From NCBI GenBank assembly GCA_009760855.2, contig WPIO01000007.1, forward strand, positions 7,058,501-7,122,500: DNA of 64,000 nucleotides. The letters are read 5' to 3'. The stretch comes from Cristatella mucedo (Eukaryota > Bryozoa > Phylactolaemata > Cristatellidae). Under the pieces are notes generated by a model. The model searched no databases. It was not told the origin of the DNA and was given only the letters and a program-made list of their open reading frames with translations. Of this stretch, positions 53,237-63,754 are shown in pieces (position 1 is the first letter of the stretch; every line of letters begins with the position of its first letter). Made by a program: the position numbers and the translations under genes.

Positions 53237-53764
53237 TGTACCCTAGAGTAGGCGGACCCACTGACATTCGATATGTCGGGCTGGGCGTCGCCTTGCCCCG
53301 GAAGGGTAAAGCCTGGGGGTCAGCTCCCAGAGTTCCGAGGACGGGAACTGGGTACAACGTGCTCGCTCTCTTTCGGCGGAAGCTCTCGACGGTGTTGGAC
53401 GTCCGCTCCGTCTACCACAGAGTACTCAGCTAGCCGGGTCTTGGACGGCGTACGCTTGTACTGGTGAGAGGGAGTCCTGCGACAGTGCGACTGTGGAAGC
53501 CGACTGAGCACCAACACGTTTGTCCGAGCTTGCGGCGTCATCCCGTGCCCCTGTAGTTTACCTTGTATAGGAGCTTCCTCTGTAGGCTTGTTTAGTGCCA
53601 TCCTTTGTATAGCGCATTCGTGTGTATTATATAAAGTGTTGTGTACCCGATCGATCACGCGTGAACCATTGTTACCTGAGGGCCCGGCGTAACGACCCAA
53701 AACGGACATAGATAGTAGCGAGCCATAGTGGGAGTTAGCCGCTGGCCCATTGAACTCGGTTACA
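53237..53764 (+). repeat. 3' LTR of the Ty3/gypsy element
   Basis: The 528-base LTR starts TGTACCCTAG and ends CTCGGTTACA, followed by the AATC target duplication. No strong polypurine tract precedes it (the last bases are GGATGGTGACATA), which is unusual. About 410 bases of non-coding sequence separate it from the end of pol. Confidence 0.93.
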
Positions 53765-53948
53765 AATCTTTAGTGACCTCCGCTCTACCGTCGGAGACAC
53801 GCGGGGCACCCGCTGATCAGCTGAACTGCCTCCACCACTTCCGACACCTGCAGTGTCAAGACGAATAACCCGGTCCGGTCGATGCGCCTACTTTTCGCAT
53901 CGCTCAGAGGAATTCCTGTGCATTAGTCGCCTATCGTCTGCAGAGAAG

Positions 53949-54124
<176 letters not shown>

Positions 54125-55510
54125 CCATGCGGACATTCCGGAGTCGCAAATGCGAGGCCACGACTACAATGTATTGCTTTTCCCATCCTAGCTACACAAC
54201 GAGAAGACGTCAGAGCCGCTGCCTCGTTTTTGGATAGAGGACTATAAATAGGCACACGATCCGCGTGGAAGTGGGCTCAATTCTCTAGTTTAAGTAGCAT
54301 ACAATTTATCAATGAAGAAGGCTTTTAATTTTTAAGGAGATCCCTACACTAGACCGCTACCGCAATTGAGTCCTCTAGCTGCCGCGTAACTGCAAAACGA
54401 TCGAAATAAGTGTTTTTGAATATGTATTACGCAAATATACCCAAATGCTTTTCAACTTTTCAACGTAGCGATCTTTGACCGGGTATTCTGGTATTCTGCC
54501 GAATTCTGGCTGCACCCGTCGGATGTCAGACGGGAATCTTTCGGAATGCCTGTTTCTAAAACTTAAGAGTGTGCCCTAACAGTATGAGACGTAGTCAGTG
54601 GGCTCATTTCGAAAATTTCGGCCAACGTCCATTGCTGTAAATGCCTGCTGCAATGAATGGATATAGTGTTAAATGTCCGCTTCCTTCCTACCAAAACCAT
54701 AGGCTACTCAGCCGGTACGGCTACGACGACGACTGTCGTCAGGAAATGCTGGGCACCCAACCCATACATCTTAGCAAAGGGTGCACTTCCGTTTTCATGT
54801 GTCCTTGACCCCCAGGACCGTCGGCGGCGTGGGCTGGGAGCTATCACTGCCGGAGTTTGCTCACTGTATCGTTGGTATTTATATCGGCAGCGACTTGGAG
54901 AAAGTCAATGGATAACTAGTATCATTGGCTCATCGAGGCTGTTCGTAGTGGTCTATTCTCATTGCGGATTACCCGTCAGCGCCTCACCTAGTAAGTTGAT
55001 TGCGGAAGCCTACCGATGCTTTCTGTTTTATCGTTTTCCATGATGTATTTGTCATAAATAATTATAGCAGACGTCTATCTTCAGTATTCAGTGGTACTAA
55101 TGAAGGATACCAATTTAAGGTGCAGGCGAAGAGCGTATTTGCTCGTCGGCCCCAGAGGCATTATACTGGAAATATGGCCTGCATGCAGATCTTCGGATGC
55201 TGTGATGCTTTGAAGTCTAACCATGGGATGTTCTTACGCCTCCTAGAAAAGATTCTGTGCATTTTTCAAAGCTTCTTATTTTAAGTATTTAGCGATGAGC
55301 GCTATAGCTAAGTGAGCTATTGTACAGAGCGGTCCCTATTAGTGATAACCTCAAGGGATGATTTGAATCTTGGTCACTGGATAAGCTGGAAATTAAGCGT
55401 TGAGGACAGCAGGCGATTGATTATTTGAATCGCTGCTACAGCTCAGTAGCCAGGGATCGGCTTGAAACGCTTTTGTTGTTAAGTGCTCGATGAGATCCGG
55501 GTTGTGCATT
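54125..55510. other. No recognised feature
   Basis: The 128-residue open frame at 54657-55043 has no recognised domain and no neighbouring splice sites that I could use. I do not call it a gene. No matched repeat was found. Confidence 0.35.
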
Positions 55511-55652
55511 TCATGAGCCCAGGGTTAATATGCTCGCCTATAGCGACCAAGGTCGTGGGCTGGAGCCCTGCGGCGTATTTGAAGTGCCTGGATAAAGATG
55601 AAGTTTTCTTTGGACGGTATAGAAATGAAGTTTATGCATCTAATTATATATG
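55511..55652 (+). mobile_element. SINE-A copy, diverged
   Basis: It has GAGCCCAGGGTTAATATGCT, GCGACCAAGGTCGTGGGCTG, GAGCCCTGCGGCGTATTTGA and the tail hairpin GATAAAGATGAAGTTTTCTT, ending in AAATGAAGTTTATG. Confidence 0.75.
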
Positions 55653-55879
55653 ATTATTTTGGCCATCAGAGTATATCTTAATATCCACATAGCCCTTGTA
55701 AGTTGCAAAAGTACACTTTGTGGGCTGTAATAAAGACCGCTTAAACGGCGCTTAATATAGTTCCATCTTTGCTTACCATCGCATTGCTAATGCCGCTATC
55801 GCATGCTTCCTTATGTTGAAGCGATCGCTCAACTTTTGCCTCTATGGCCTGTAATCTGGGTACACTACTCCAAAACGAC

Positions 55880-56450
55880 TATTTGTTTGATTAGCATATT
55901 ACCTCCAACGACAAGTCTTCCTACTTTCAGCTATAGAACATCACCAAAAGCAGGGCCTGCTTAGACATGAGTTGCTCAGCGAAACTATTCACGTGTGTGT
56001 GCAACATCGCATCTAGATTACTGCAGTTCCATTTTGTATTCAGGACTATCAGCCTGCCTGCACTCACAATAGTCGGCAAATGGTTCAAAACTCTGCAAGT
56101 TTGTTTTTAACGGCATAGGTGCCACAGAACCCTACTTCTATCTGAGCTTAACTGGCACCTTATCAAGCATCAAATTGATTTCAAGATGTTCTCCGTGGCT
56201 TACAGGTCACCTCTCTCGCTAGCACCAGCCTACGTATTCGACCTCCTCGCTCTTCCAGTGTGCCGTCGTAGTGCATGTTACTAACCATAGGTCATAATAA
56301 CTGGCTGTTCTGGGTGTCTTCTCGTGTGCTTTTGAATGTTTGTTTTAATGTGATACCGTACGTGTAATTAATCCTTGGTTAATGCTTCTCTTGCAGCGAG
56401 TTGTAAAGCGCCTGGATAGAGAGCGATCTGCCATTATTATTGTCATTGGA
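55880..56450 (+). mobile_element. L2-like LINE fragment (family C)
   Basis: The + strand reads LNWHLIKHQIDFKMFSVAYR near 56148-56210 and PLSLAPAYVFDLLALP just after, then a short 3' UTR and the tail hairpin AAAGCGCCTGGATAGAGAGC with ATTATTATTGTCATT at about 56400-56450. The order matches the L2-A C-terminal domain but the family is distinct. Confidence 0.72.
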
Positions 56451-56751
56451 TCTGTCCATACCAGCTGTCTTCGAAATCCATTGAATGCTTAGTAGTTACT
56501 GAGATGGAGCTGTTACCCAAATGGTGTGGTCAGATGCTATATGGGTACAGCTCTTCAGTCATTGCCTGTGTACGAGGACAGGTGGTGCTTTAAAGTTGAC
56601 TAAGCTATGTGAATCCACCCACTCGGCTTCATTCTGCCTTTTTTTAAGCATTTGCTAGGCTGCATAAAAGATTTCGTAGACAGTATAGTTGTGGCTGTGC
56701 CTTGACTGGCGTGTGATTTTCTTGAGATTTCTAGGTGCTGTGGAGATCGAG
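56451..56751 (+). other. HEATR3: Upstream region of the HEATR3-like gene
   Basis: A plausible acceptor TTGAGATTTCTAG (AG at 56733-56734) lies 17 bases before the start codon, so a 5' UTR exon may lie upstream. No TATA box or promoter was recognised. Confidence 0.4.
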
Positions 56752-56898
56752 ATGGGCAAGAGCAAACGGAAGAAGTCGGTCAGTGCAGATACTAACACTG
56801 CAAATCCAATCGGTCTTCCAAGCATGAAGGAGGCCTTAGAGGAGGCAGAGAGCAATGGCTGCTCCTCTGACGATTTTGTCCTGGCACACATCGACAAG
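56752..56898 (+). CDS. HEATR3: HEATR3/SYO1-like protein, exon 1
   Basis: The 49-residue exon starts at ATG 56752 (MGKSKRKKSVSADTNTANPI) and ends at LAHIDK, followed by the GTACTATG donor at 56899 in phase 0. The MGKS-basic start and the later exons match the HEAT-repeat protein HEATR3, the animal counterpart of yeast SYO1. In yeast, SYO1 brings ribosomal proteins uL18 (RPL5) and uL5 (RPL11) to the nucleus for assembly of the 5S particle; this is family knowledge. The basic N-terminus would fit a nuclear-import signal. The ATG choice rests on this N-terminal similarity. Assignment relies mainly on exons 2 and 3. The remainder of the gene, several hundred residues, lies outside the window. Confidence 0.8.
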
Positions 56899-58347
56899 GT
56901 ACTATGTGTACATTTGTCTCGTGTCATCTTTTTGTGCACGAAGATAGCTTTGGCTTTGTTAATGAAGCTCAATAGACTTATGAACAGCTCAGTACTGTTC
57001 CTCTTGGAGTTGATGCTCCTCTGGTTTGAACCTAAAACAACTTTTGCATGTCCGACTTGTTGTCTAACATCTTCTGACTTTCTTGGCCAAATGCCCTTGA
57101 TTAGTTTTCTTGTTGGAGATTTGATTATAGAATAGATAGTTTGGATCGTACACATGCAGCTCTATAAATGTAGTTCGCCCAGGGGTTGAAAGAGAAGAGA
57201 GAGGGAGGGAGGGAGTGAGTGAGTGATTGAGTGAGTGAGTAAACCACTGGGGGACTGTGAGCCTACCAGAGGTGTTTCCGCTGTAACATCTTCAAATGGC
57301 CTGTATAGCAGGTTATAGAAAGATTCTCAGTTAGTGGTAAATTCTTTATTTTTTTGATAGAATCCTGGCATCTGATCACCATCGACCTCTAGTGAAAGCT
57401 TCGAAGGGGTAGTCTATTGTCAGGTATTGCTGAGCTTTGTATGATTTCAAAGACAAGACCTTTCTGAACTGCTGATGTGTGTTGACACTGATTATTTGAT
57501 CACTAACCAAATGATGTGATTCCTTTCCAGCACTTGCAACTGCCTACCTAGTAAGAGATTTTGTTCTTGTAGGTTGCTATACATATTTCTAATTATTATT
57601 GTTTTTGTTATTGTTTTTTATTACATTCTCCCCTTCCAACTCAGCATCTGTTTATAGTGATTTTTCTGAGTTTTACCCATGTGATAAGACACTGTTCCTC
57701 TCTTTGCATCTTGATTTCAACCAGTACTTATTTGTAGTAGTGCTTCTCCACATCAGACTCCTGACTACTGTAGAGACAGATCGATTCTTTGCATTTCATC
57801 TCTTATGGTAGGAGAGGAGGACACCTCGACGTTCGTCACCTGATTATATTCATCTGTTTGAACGAAGGTTCGGCTTAAATTGACTCATTTCCTGCTAGTA
57901 GTAGTGCGCATTTAGATAGTATCAACAGTCGTTCGAAACTGGTAGATGCCTCAAGTCGGCAGTGTATTAGCACTTGCATATGGTGCAAAGAAGTATTAAG
58001 TGGTCCGTGCAGGCATGGGCTTTCAACTAATGTAAGAGACTTATCAATACGACGGCTTCCAGTGTTATTCAGATGCACTGGTAAATGCTCCACTTGAGAT
58101 GTATATAGCAGCCGAGGTGCACTTTAGAGGCATGCACCACCCTTGCGACCGAACTGAATATCATCGATCGCCGTTTAATAGATTTTTAGCATGATAAGTT
58201 AATTTCATTTTGACCACTGTTTTTCTGGCTGTAACTTGTGAATTTCACTCACACCAAGCCGAAGGAATTGCATACGTCTGCCGTACCTTGGGCCGAATTC
58301 TGGCTTTGCTGGCCCCTCTTTGCATGTGATACATCTTATCCACCCTG
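56899..58347 (+). other. HEATR3: HEATR3-like intron 1
   Basis: This is intron sequence. A (GAGT)n-like run lies at about 57198-57244 and a degenerate LINE 3' tail (AACTGCCTACCTAGTAAGAG, then TTATTATTG) near 57465-57625. Nothing else was recognised. Confidence 0.5.
57465..57625 (+). mobile_element. LINE 3' tail remnant in HEATR3 intron 1
   Basis: It has GTGTGTTGACACTGATTATT followed by the tail hairpin and TAATTATTATTGTTTTTG. It is a very diverged, short 3' fragment. Confidence 0.5.
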
Positions 58348-58512
58348 GTTTGGCCCAGATATTAAGGGTGCTCCTCTTTGATGACCAAAGTCAAGATGAA
58401 TGCATTTGATGACCGAGATCGTGGGTTCGAGCCCTGTGGCATATGTGAAGCGCCCGTATAGAGATAAGGTTCTCTTTGGGCGCTTTCAAATGAGTTATAT
58501 TATATTTATGTT
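58348..58512 (+). mobile_element. SINE-A copy, long-spacer type
   Basis: It has GGTTTGGCCCAGATATTAAG (A box), a spacer with GATGACCAAAGTCAAGATGA, the B-box-like GTGGGTTCGAGCCCTGTGGC at about 58422, and the tail hairpin ATAGAGATAAGGTTCTCTTT, ending in AAATGAGTTATATTATAT. It lies about 195 bases before HEATR3 exon 2. Confidence 0.85.
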
Positions 58513-58707
58513 ACAATCATGTGACAAAATGTGTTTGATTATTGTTTGTGTACTGCTTGCCCCGGCCAGCTGCTGTGCAAGTTTCACTTCGTTTCTGCAT
58601 GTGCCTAAAGGCCGATCTCACGTGACAGCCCGTGGGAGTGGCAGCATGTGGCGATGCTGCAGCTGGAAGGAGGCACACTCGGGACATGTCACCTGCTTCC
58701 GTTGCAG

Positions 58708-58868
58708 CTGAGCAGCACCATGGCCGAGGAACGGGAGTGTGCCTGCATAGCGCTCTCCGGCTCCAGCACGAGTCCGGCGCTGCTAGCAAAGGACACTGTT
58801 CGGCTGCTGGGCATGCTTCTGCTCGACTGCAGCGTGAACGTTGTCCGCTCTGCCTCTGGCCTGCTTCG
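58708..58868 (+). CDS. HEATR3: HEATR3/SYO1-like protein, exon 2
   Basis: The 161-base exon has the acceptor TTCCGTTGCAG (AG at 58706-58707) and the donor GTAAGT at 58869. It begins in phase 0 and ends in phase 2 (CG of an Arg codon). It encodes MAEERECACIALSGSSTSPA and DTVRLLGMLLLDCSVNVVRS, ASGLLR, an Armadillo/HEAT-type helical repeat. The segment around RECAC and LLLDCSVNVVRSASGLLR is what I recognise as HEATR3. Exon 3 completes the codon. Confidence 0.86.
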
Positions 58869-59006
58869 GTAAGTGCTTGATAAGGGCCGATTAGCCTGAT
58901 TTAGCCCACACTTACTGTTGGCTGGAGTGCAGTGTGTTCAGTGTAGTCGGCAGTTGCTAGGTTTGTATCTGTTACTTTAGTGATGAGTTTGTGTGTATGC
59001 ACATGC

Positions 59007-59008
<2 letters not shown>

Positions 59009-59081
<73 letters not shown>
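59009..59081. repeat. (GT)36 microsatellite
   Basis: This is an uninterrupted 72-base GT run in HEATR3 intron 2. A second, imperfect TG-rich stretch follows at about 59395-59532. Confidence 0.97.
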
Positions 59082-59085
<4 letters not shown>

Positions 59086-59223
59086 GAGCTTGTGTGTTTG
59101 CATATTGCTGAACAGCAAACTACTCTGGAGCTCTCGGAACACAACCGAAGTCAACAACGTATAATCAACTACTCTCTTCTGCAGACATTAATGCTAACGG
59201 AGCTTCCTGTCGTTTGCGCCCAG

Positions 59224-59290
59224 GAAAGCTGCTATCCGAGTGGCCAGCGCCGTTGCTAGTGTCTGCAGCAAGAACGCTGAGCCTCGATTG
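59224..59290 (+). other. Candidate cassette exon in HEATR3 intron 2
   Basis: The stretch is bounded by GCGCCCAG (AG at 59222-59223) and a GTCAGT donor at 59291. It reads, in the frame set by exon 2, as KAAIRVASAVASVCSKNAEP plus RL without stops. Its 67 bases would shift the frame of exon 3. The peptide has the look of an amphipathic HEAT helix. It may be a frame-disrupting alternative exon, an old duplicated exon, or chance. Confidence 0.3.
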
Positions 59291-59610
59291 GTCAGTAAAG
59301 ATCGGGAGGGCCCCCAGCCGAGTACCGGCAGACAACAACATCTAGTGGCGGTACTGTCCTAGGCTGGGGTATGCATTCTCTATTAAGATCTCAACGTGTG
59401 TGTACACGTGTATGTGTGTACATGTGTCTGTACGTGGGGGTGTGTTTATCTGTATGTATGTACATGTGCGTGTGTGGGTGTGTGCTTTGGTGTGTACGTG
59501 GGTTTGTACGTGTGTGTGTGTGCGCATGCACACAGCGTGTGTGTCCCCCGTGTTTACATCTTCTGTCACACCCACACGCATACACATATCAGCCGCATAC
59601 GCTCAGTCCA

Positions 59611-60160
59611 GTCGCAAAAAATCCTTGCAGTATGGCCGCTGTTGCTGTGGCTTAATAATTGGGTTTTCTACTATGTCAAATATGCCAAAGTTATGAGAAC
59701 CCTGTGAAAATATTTATTGACAACCCCAAAACAAACATATATGCTGCTGCTGTGTATTTGTTAAGTGCGACGTCGTCCCACCATGGCTCTTCATGACCTC
59801 CCTTGTCTGGTCAAGCTTAGAGGCCACAAGCTTCTGCACTGTCTCTTCTGCTGTAGCAGATTCCACTGAGCCTGTGTCTTACAGAAATTGTTGGCTACTG
59901 GTGTTGGCCAATCACCTAGTCTCAGCCGCCTGTCACTATCTCTGCATAGTCGTTCGATGGGGTTCAAATCAGGCGACTGGCTTGGCCGCTGCACCATCAC
60001 CAAGCAAAGACTCGTCAAACAGTGTTTAATTGGCCTGGCAATGTGCATAATTATCTTGCTGCCGAATGCTTAGAACCCCCAAGCAGAGTTTTTAGTTTTG
60101 AAACCCAAATTGCTTGGTCCAAAATATCATGACTTACAAATTCTAGTCATACCAAATCAC
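59611..60160 (-). mobile_element. Tc1/mariner-like transposon relic in HEATR3 intron 2
   Basis: The minus-strand frame at 60048-59791 reads LVMVQRPSQSPDLNPIERLC followed by RDSDRRLRLGDWPTP, the classic Tc1 C-terminal motif (SPDLNPIE with the last catalytic acidic residue of a DDE transposase). The left end CAGTCGCAAAAAATCC at 59611 matches the end at 36118. The upstream part of the transposase is not clear, so it is truncated. It lies opposite to the host gene. Confidence 0.8.
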
Positions 60161-60413
60161 ACCGCTGTGGCACGTGCATGCACTGCACTATAGGCTCGTT
60201 TTTATTAATAGTGAGTTTGAGCAATGTGGCGTGGTCTTGGTGAGTGCTTGTGGTCAGTGATATCCTGCCTGTATCTTATTGCTGGGTTGATGCAGAATGC
60301 ATTTACCAGCCAGCATCCTGGCATTAGCTGGCCAGTTTTTGTGCTAGGTCCATGTTTGCTGCAGATAATCATTTTTTTTTATCGAAACTGAGACCTTTCT
60401 TTCAATTCATTAG

Positions 60414-60501
60414 GAACATGAGTGTCGATGGCGGTTACAGTGCATGCGACATTATGATTGGTCACGATGTGATGACTCCCTTGCTGGCACTACTTAGGAA
60501 G
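60414..60501 (+). CDS. HEATR3: HEATR3/SYO1-like protein, exon 3
   Basis: The 88-base exon has the acceptor TTCAATTCATTAG (AG at 60412-60413) and the donor GTAACG at 60502. The leading G completes the Arg codon of exon 2; the exon then reads NMSVDGGYSACDIMIGHDVM TPLLALLRK and ends in phase 0. The run R-N-x-S-x-x-GG-x-x-x-CD-x-M and the DVMTPLLALL ending match HEATR3 by family memory. No later exon was recognised in the remaining 3.5 kb. Confidence 0.86.
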
Positions 60502-60599
60502 GTAACGATGCAAGCTGGCTGTCGCCTCGTTCAGCCGTGCTCCTATTTATTGCATGCCACCGCTGGTCGGTACCTGAGTGTTTGCTGCTTAGTGCTCAG

Positions 60600-61218
60600 C
60601 GTTGAGCACTGGCACCAGCCTGCCTGTCAGATCTTGCTCGTCCAGTCACGTGCTCTGGTACGGCACCTGCTCTTCGGCTTCCACCTATCTCGTGGCCCCT
60701 CGCACTAAATTTGTAATAAATTTAAATCTATTCGCGATCGGCCATCAGTTTGATTGCTCCAAATGGCCAGAACTCCGGCTTCTGTTACCTCTTGCATTGA
60801 CTTGGCATAGCTTAGGTCTCAGCTAAAGATGCATCTGTTCTGCTCAGCCTTCCCTTCGCCCCAGTGAAGAGCTTGTCTCTTTTTTCTGCTTGCTTTACGT
60901 GCTCACCTGCTCTGCATGCTTCAGTGCGTGTTACTAATCAGGTTACTAATCAACCGGTGGCCTCCAGTATCTTCTTAAATGTAAAAAATATATAATTGAT
61001 TTTTATAGCCCCCTCCCAAGAGAACTGAATCTATATCGAGCCGCTTCACACATGTCGCAGGGCTCGAGCCCACGACCTCATTCTTAAAGGCCTTTAATCT
61101 CTTTGCGTGATTGTCTAAGCATGGTACCTTGCATGTCATTAACTCTTCGTTATTGTTTGTCTGGCAGCTAGTTGTAAAGCTTCTAGGTAGAGATTAAGGC
61201 CTCTATGGGAGCCGACCA
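60600..61218 (+). mobile_element. L2-like LINE fragment (family C) with a nested SINE-A
   Basis: The + strand reads PACQILLVQSRALVRHLLFG near 60620 and later LRSQLKMHLFCSAF near 60815-60855, as in the LINE C-terminus. The tail hairpin GTTGTAAAGCTTCTAGGTAG lies at about 61172-61192. Between them, a minus-strand SINE-A copy occupies about 60983-61098. Confidence 0.65.
60983..61098 (-). mobile_element. SINE-A copy inside a LINE
   Basis: The minus-strand copy has the B box (GTGGGCTCGAGCCCTGCGAC complement near 61059-61078) and the tail hairpin near 61017-61040, ending in AAATCAATTATATATTTTT. The head is cut off near 61098. Confidence 0.72.
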
Positions 61219-61620
61219 TGTTCCCACTGTCCTTCTTCTACGATGCATAGATCTGCTGAACTCATCTATCAGACCAGCTGAACTCATCTATCGAAACTTC
61301 AAAACTTGCTAGTAAGTTCCAATCTAGTTTTAGAGCTAATCACTCCACAGTGTCAGCATTGCTTCGGGTGTATAACAGCCTACTTAGGAATGCAGACTTA
61401 TGTAGAGTTATCATCCGAGGAACCTCTGACAAATGGAGTAAATCAAGGCTCCGTGCTTGGCGACCCCGTGATTGCCAGACTCACATTCGGTGTTTACCGT
61501 TAGCCTCACCATCGTATGGTGCTTTCTGTCTCTTGAGTCGAATAACGAGATGCAGAAGTGGCCACTTACGGTCGGACTTGACTTGCTACCTTTCACCTTC
61601 TGAGGGACCAAGTTCGAAAA
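61219..61620 (+). mobile_element. L2-A LINE fragment with internal deletion
   Basis: It matches the reference L2-A from about 13100 to 13430 (GPISTLL-type text, then FRANHSTVSALLRVYNSLLR near 61335-61390). It then jumps directly to the region before the PQG motif (EEPLTNGVNQGSVLGDP near 61417-61460). About 180 bases of the palm, including the motif-A Asp, are missing. Confidence 0.75.
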
Positions 61621-62379
61621 GACGATTTATGTAGTACGTCCCTTCTCAGGAGTCTTGTTCCGCCACTACAGATGAACGAATCGGTATAAGGGAGCCGGAG
61701 ATCCAGGCGAAGCCGCCGGCTCCAATAATCTGCAACCGCTACAGTCATTGTGGGTTAGCAGTCACTACAATTGCTCAGTGTATATTAAAACTCCAAAATA
61801 TTGCAAGGTTGCTGCAGAGGTCAGGCATTTAGATGGTGTACCTAGGGAGTTACAAGCTCCCATTTTGATGGCTTTTAGTTCCTTGTGAGCTCTCTGGTGT
61901 CTGCACTATCGCTGTGGGCATGAACAATGATGGACCCAGCGTTTTCTTCTAGAGTGGGGCAAGACCTGCAAAATCCTTGTATAGACGGCAAGATCCGAAA
62001 GATTTTCATGTAGGCAGGGGGTAGACTTGTAATTTACGAAAAATCGTAATTTTGTAAAAAAAAATTATTTAGCATGAACTTGGCGCTTGCTCATCGAGTG
62101 GAATTAAGACATACATTTCATTGTTGGTGGCGGTCAAAGTATGGGGCATGGGAATTGGCGGCGGTCCAGGTCGCTGCCCTGCTGTAGGGAGGGGGGTTCG
62201 CCCCCTGCTCCCCTTTGCTCAGCCGCTTGGCGCATGAGGCGAGCGTTTTCCCTATCCACCGATAGATGGCAGGCTTCTTTTTTGGCTCCTTTCTGCATTA
62301 TGCCTACGTGATCACCACTTGGCAGAACCTAGGAAGAACGACTGAAAACCTTGCATGCAATGTGCATTAATCAATCATT
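61621..62379. other. No recognised feature
   Basis: No gene or matched repeat was found. Confidence 0.35.
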
Positions 62380-62800
62380 CGACAAATAGGAACAGACTCT
62401 TAAAATCAGCCGTAGAGTGGTGAGCTACAGTCTTAAGAAAAAGACTTACAATTCAGAGGCCAGCAGTGTCATGTTTTGGGGTTGCTTCAGCCCTTCCTAT
62501 GTCGGAGCTGTGAATGTGTTGTAAATGGTCTTAAGGGCCATCATTCGTACATTGATCTGTTGCGAAATGCTGGGATTCCAAGTGTCAGAGCTCTTCTGGC
62601 GAAGCCAGCGATTGCATTAGGCAGCAGGGCGATTACATTTGGCTATGAGCCGAAGCCTCCAGCTAAAGCTGCCAAGAGGTTTCTTTGCTGAAGCAGATGT
62701 TCGAGTCATTAGTAGGGCAAGTCAAGTTTGCTTGACCTAAATTTCAAGGAGCATTTTTGGGGTAGATTGGGGCCCTGTCCATCCTTCGATGCTATGCTTG
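62380..62800 (+). mobile_element. Possible Tc1-like transposase relic
   Basis: The + strand near 62440-62500 reads NSEASSVMFWGCFSPSYVGA, which fits the conserved SVMVWGCFS block of Tc1 transposases. Further on, LNFKEHFWGRLGP near 62735 could be the damaged LNPIEHLW block. It is short and stop-filled. I saw no terminal repeats. Confidence 0.5.
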
Positions 62801-63305
62801 TTTGACTCCAGACTGTTTTACTAGCTGCAGTGTTACTGGGGAAATATGGCACAAGAGACTTGTAAGAGATGGACGAACTCGATGCTAATGTGACTACAAG
62901 TGGTAATTAAAAACCGTAGATGTCTGCCTGACCTAGTAAACTATTTGCCCTGTCTATAATATATTTACTTTTACATAGCATTTAGTATTTATATAGTATA
63001 TAATATGCACAAGTCGTTGATACATTTTTCTGTATGTTAATTTGAAAGCCATCTGACGGCATTGGGTGGCTGTCACCAAGCCTGATGGAACAAGACTTTT
63101 GTGAAGGAGTGTATCCGTAAGCATGTCTTTGTTTGCTGGCACCGACATGACTTCAAAATTGCATATTTGGTACCTCCAGATTTATCCACCGTAATAATGA
63201 GAATTTGTCAGCTTGCTCTCGCATGCTGTTCGTTTTTGGGGCTACTGACTTTACTGCCTTCACTCTAGCACTTCTATAGCGGTGATTACTCCCTTGTGAA
63301 ATATG
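62801..63305. other. No recognised feature
   Basis: This is A/T-rich sequence without supported elements. Confidence 0.35.
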
Positions 63306-63472
63306 TAAATGTAGTTCATTTATCCTAAGAGCATCCTAAGAGAACTAATTTCTATTCAACTGCTTCACACTTGTGCCACAGAGCTCGAGCCCACGACCTT
63401 AGTCATCAAATACATTAACTTTAGTTGAAGCGAGCACCTTAACCACTGGGTTAAACTATTGCGGCACGTAAC
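63306..63472 (-). mobile_element. SINE-A copy, long-spacer type
   Basis: On the minus strand it has the A-box-like TTTAACCCAGTGGTTAAGGT near 63455, CTCGCTTCAACTAAAGTTAA in the spacer, the B-box-like GTGGGCTCGAGCTCTGTGGC near 63395, and the tail hairpin near 63335-63360, ending in AAATGAACTACATTTAC. Confidence 0.78.
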
Positions 63473-63754
63473 TCCTCTAACTCTGCATAGGATGCTGAGG
63501 CCAAAATCAAGAGTAGCCATACGTGTGTAGCAGAGGAGGAAAACGTGTGAAGAAACTAAACATTGCCGGCAGCTCGACGCCACAGAGCGGAAGGCACCCA
63601 TCACCGATCGCCCGAACATATACCAAGCACTCTCACTCTAGCAAGAAGAGACCGGCTAATTTATTCTGTGATGCTTTTCAAAGATGACTATCACACGCCT
63701 TTTTTTTAGCACATATATCTTGATACGGATGTAACTCGGATATTTAATTTTCAA

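Larger units (their letters stand above)
46998..53764 (+). mobile_element. Ty3/gypsy LTR retrotransposon, nearly complete
   Basis: This 6,767-base element has two LTRs (46998-47519 and 53237-53764), a primer-binding region right after the 5' LTR, gag, and pol in the order protease, reverse transcriptase, RNase H, integrase. There is no env-like frame. Its flanks are a matching AATC on both sides (46994-46997 and 53765-53768). The LTRs differ at about eleven scattered bases and by one 6-base indel, so it inserted fairly recently. At least six lesions break the coding region: a gag frameshift near 48035-48072, a 23-bp duplication near 48218-48263, a frameshift in the zinc knuckle near 48866, a stop/frameshift after the protease DSG near 49200, a TAG at 50920 and a frameshift near 52250. 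It is therefore not autonomous as read. Confidence 0.93.

Noticed and set aside
54657-55043. 128-residue + strand open frame between the Ty3/gypsy element and HEATR3
   Set aside because: No domain is recognised, and no neighbouring exon or transcription signal was found.
62476-62691. 71-residue frame as a host gene
   Set aside because: The neighbouring SVMFWGCFS text suggests a Tc1-like relic, and the frame itself does not match any protein I know.
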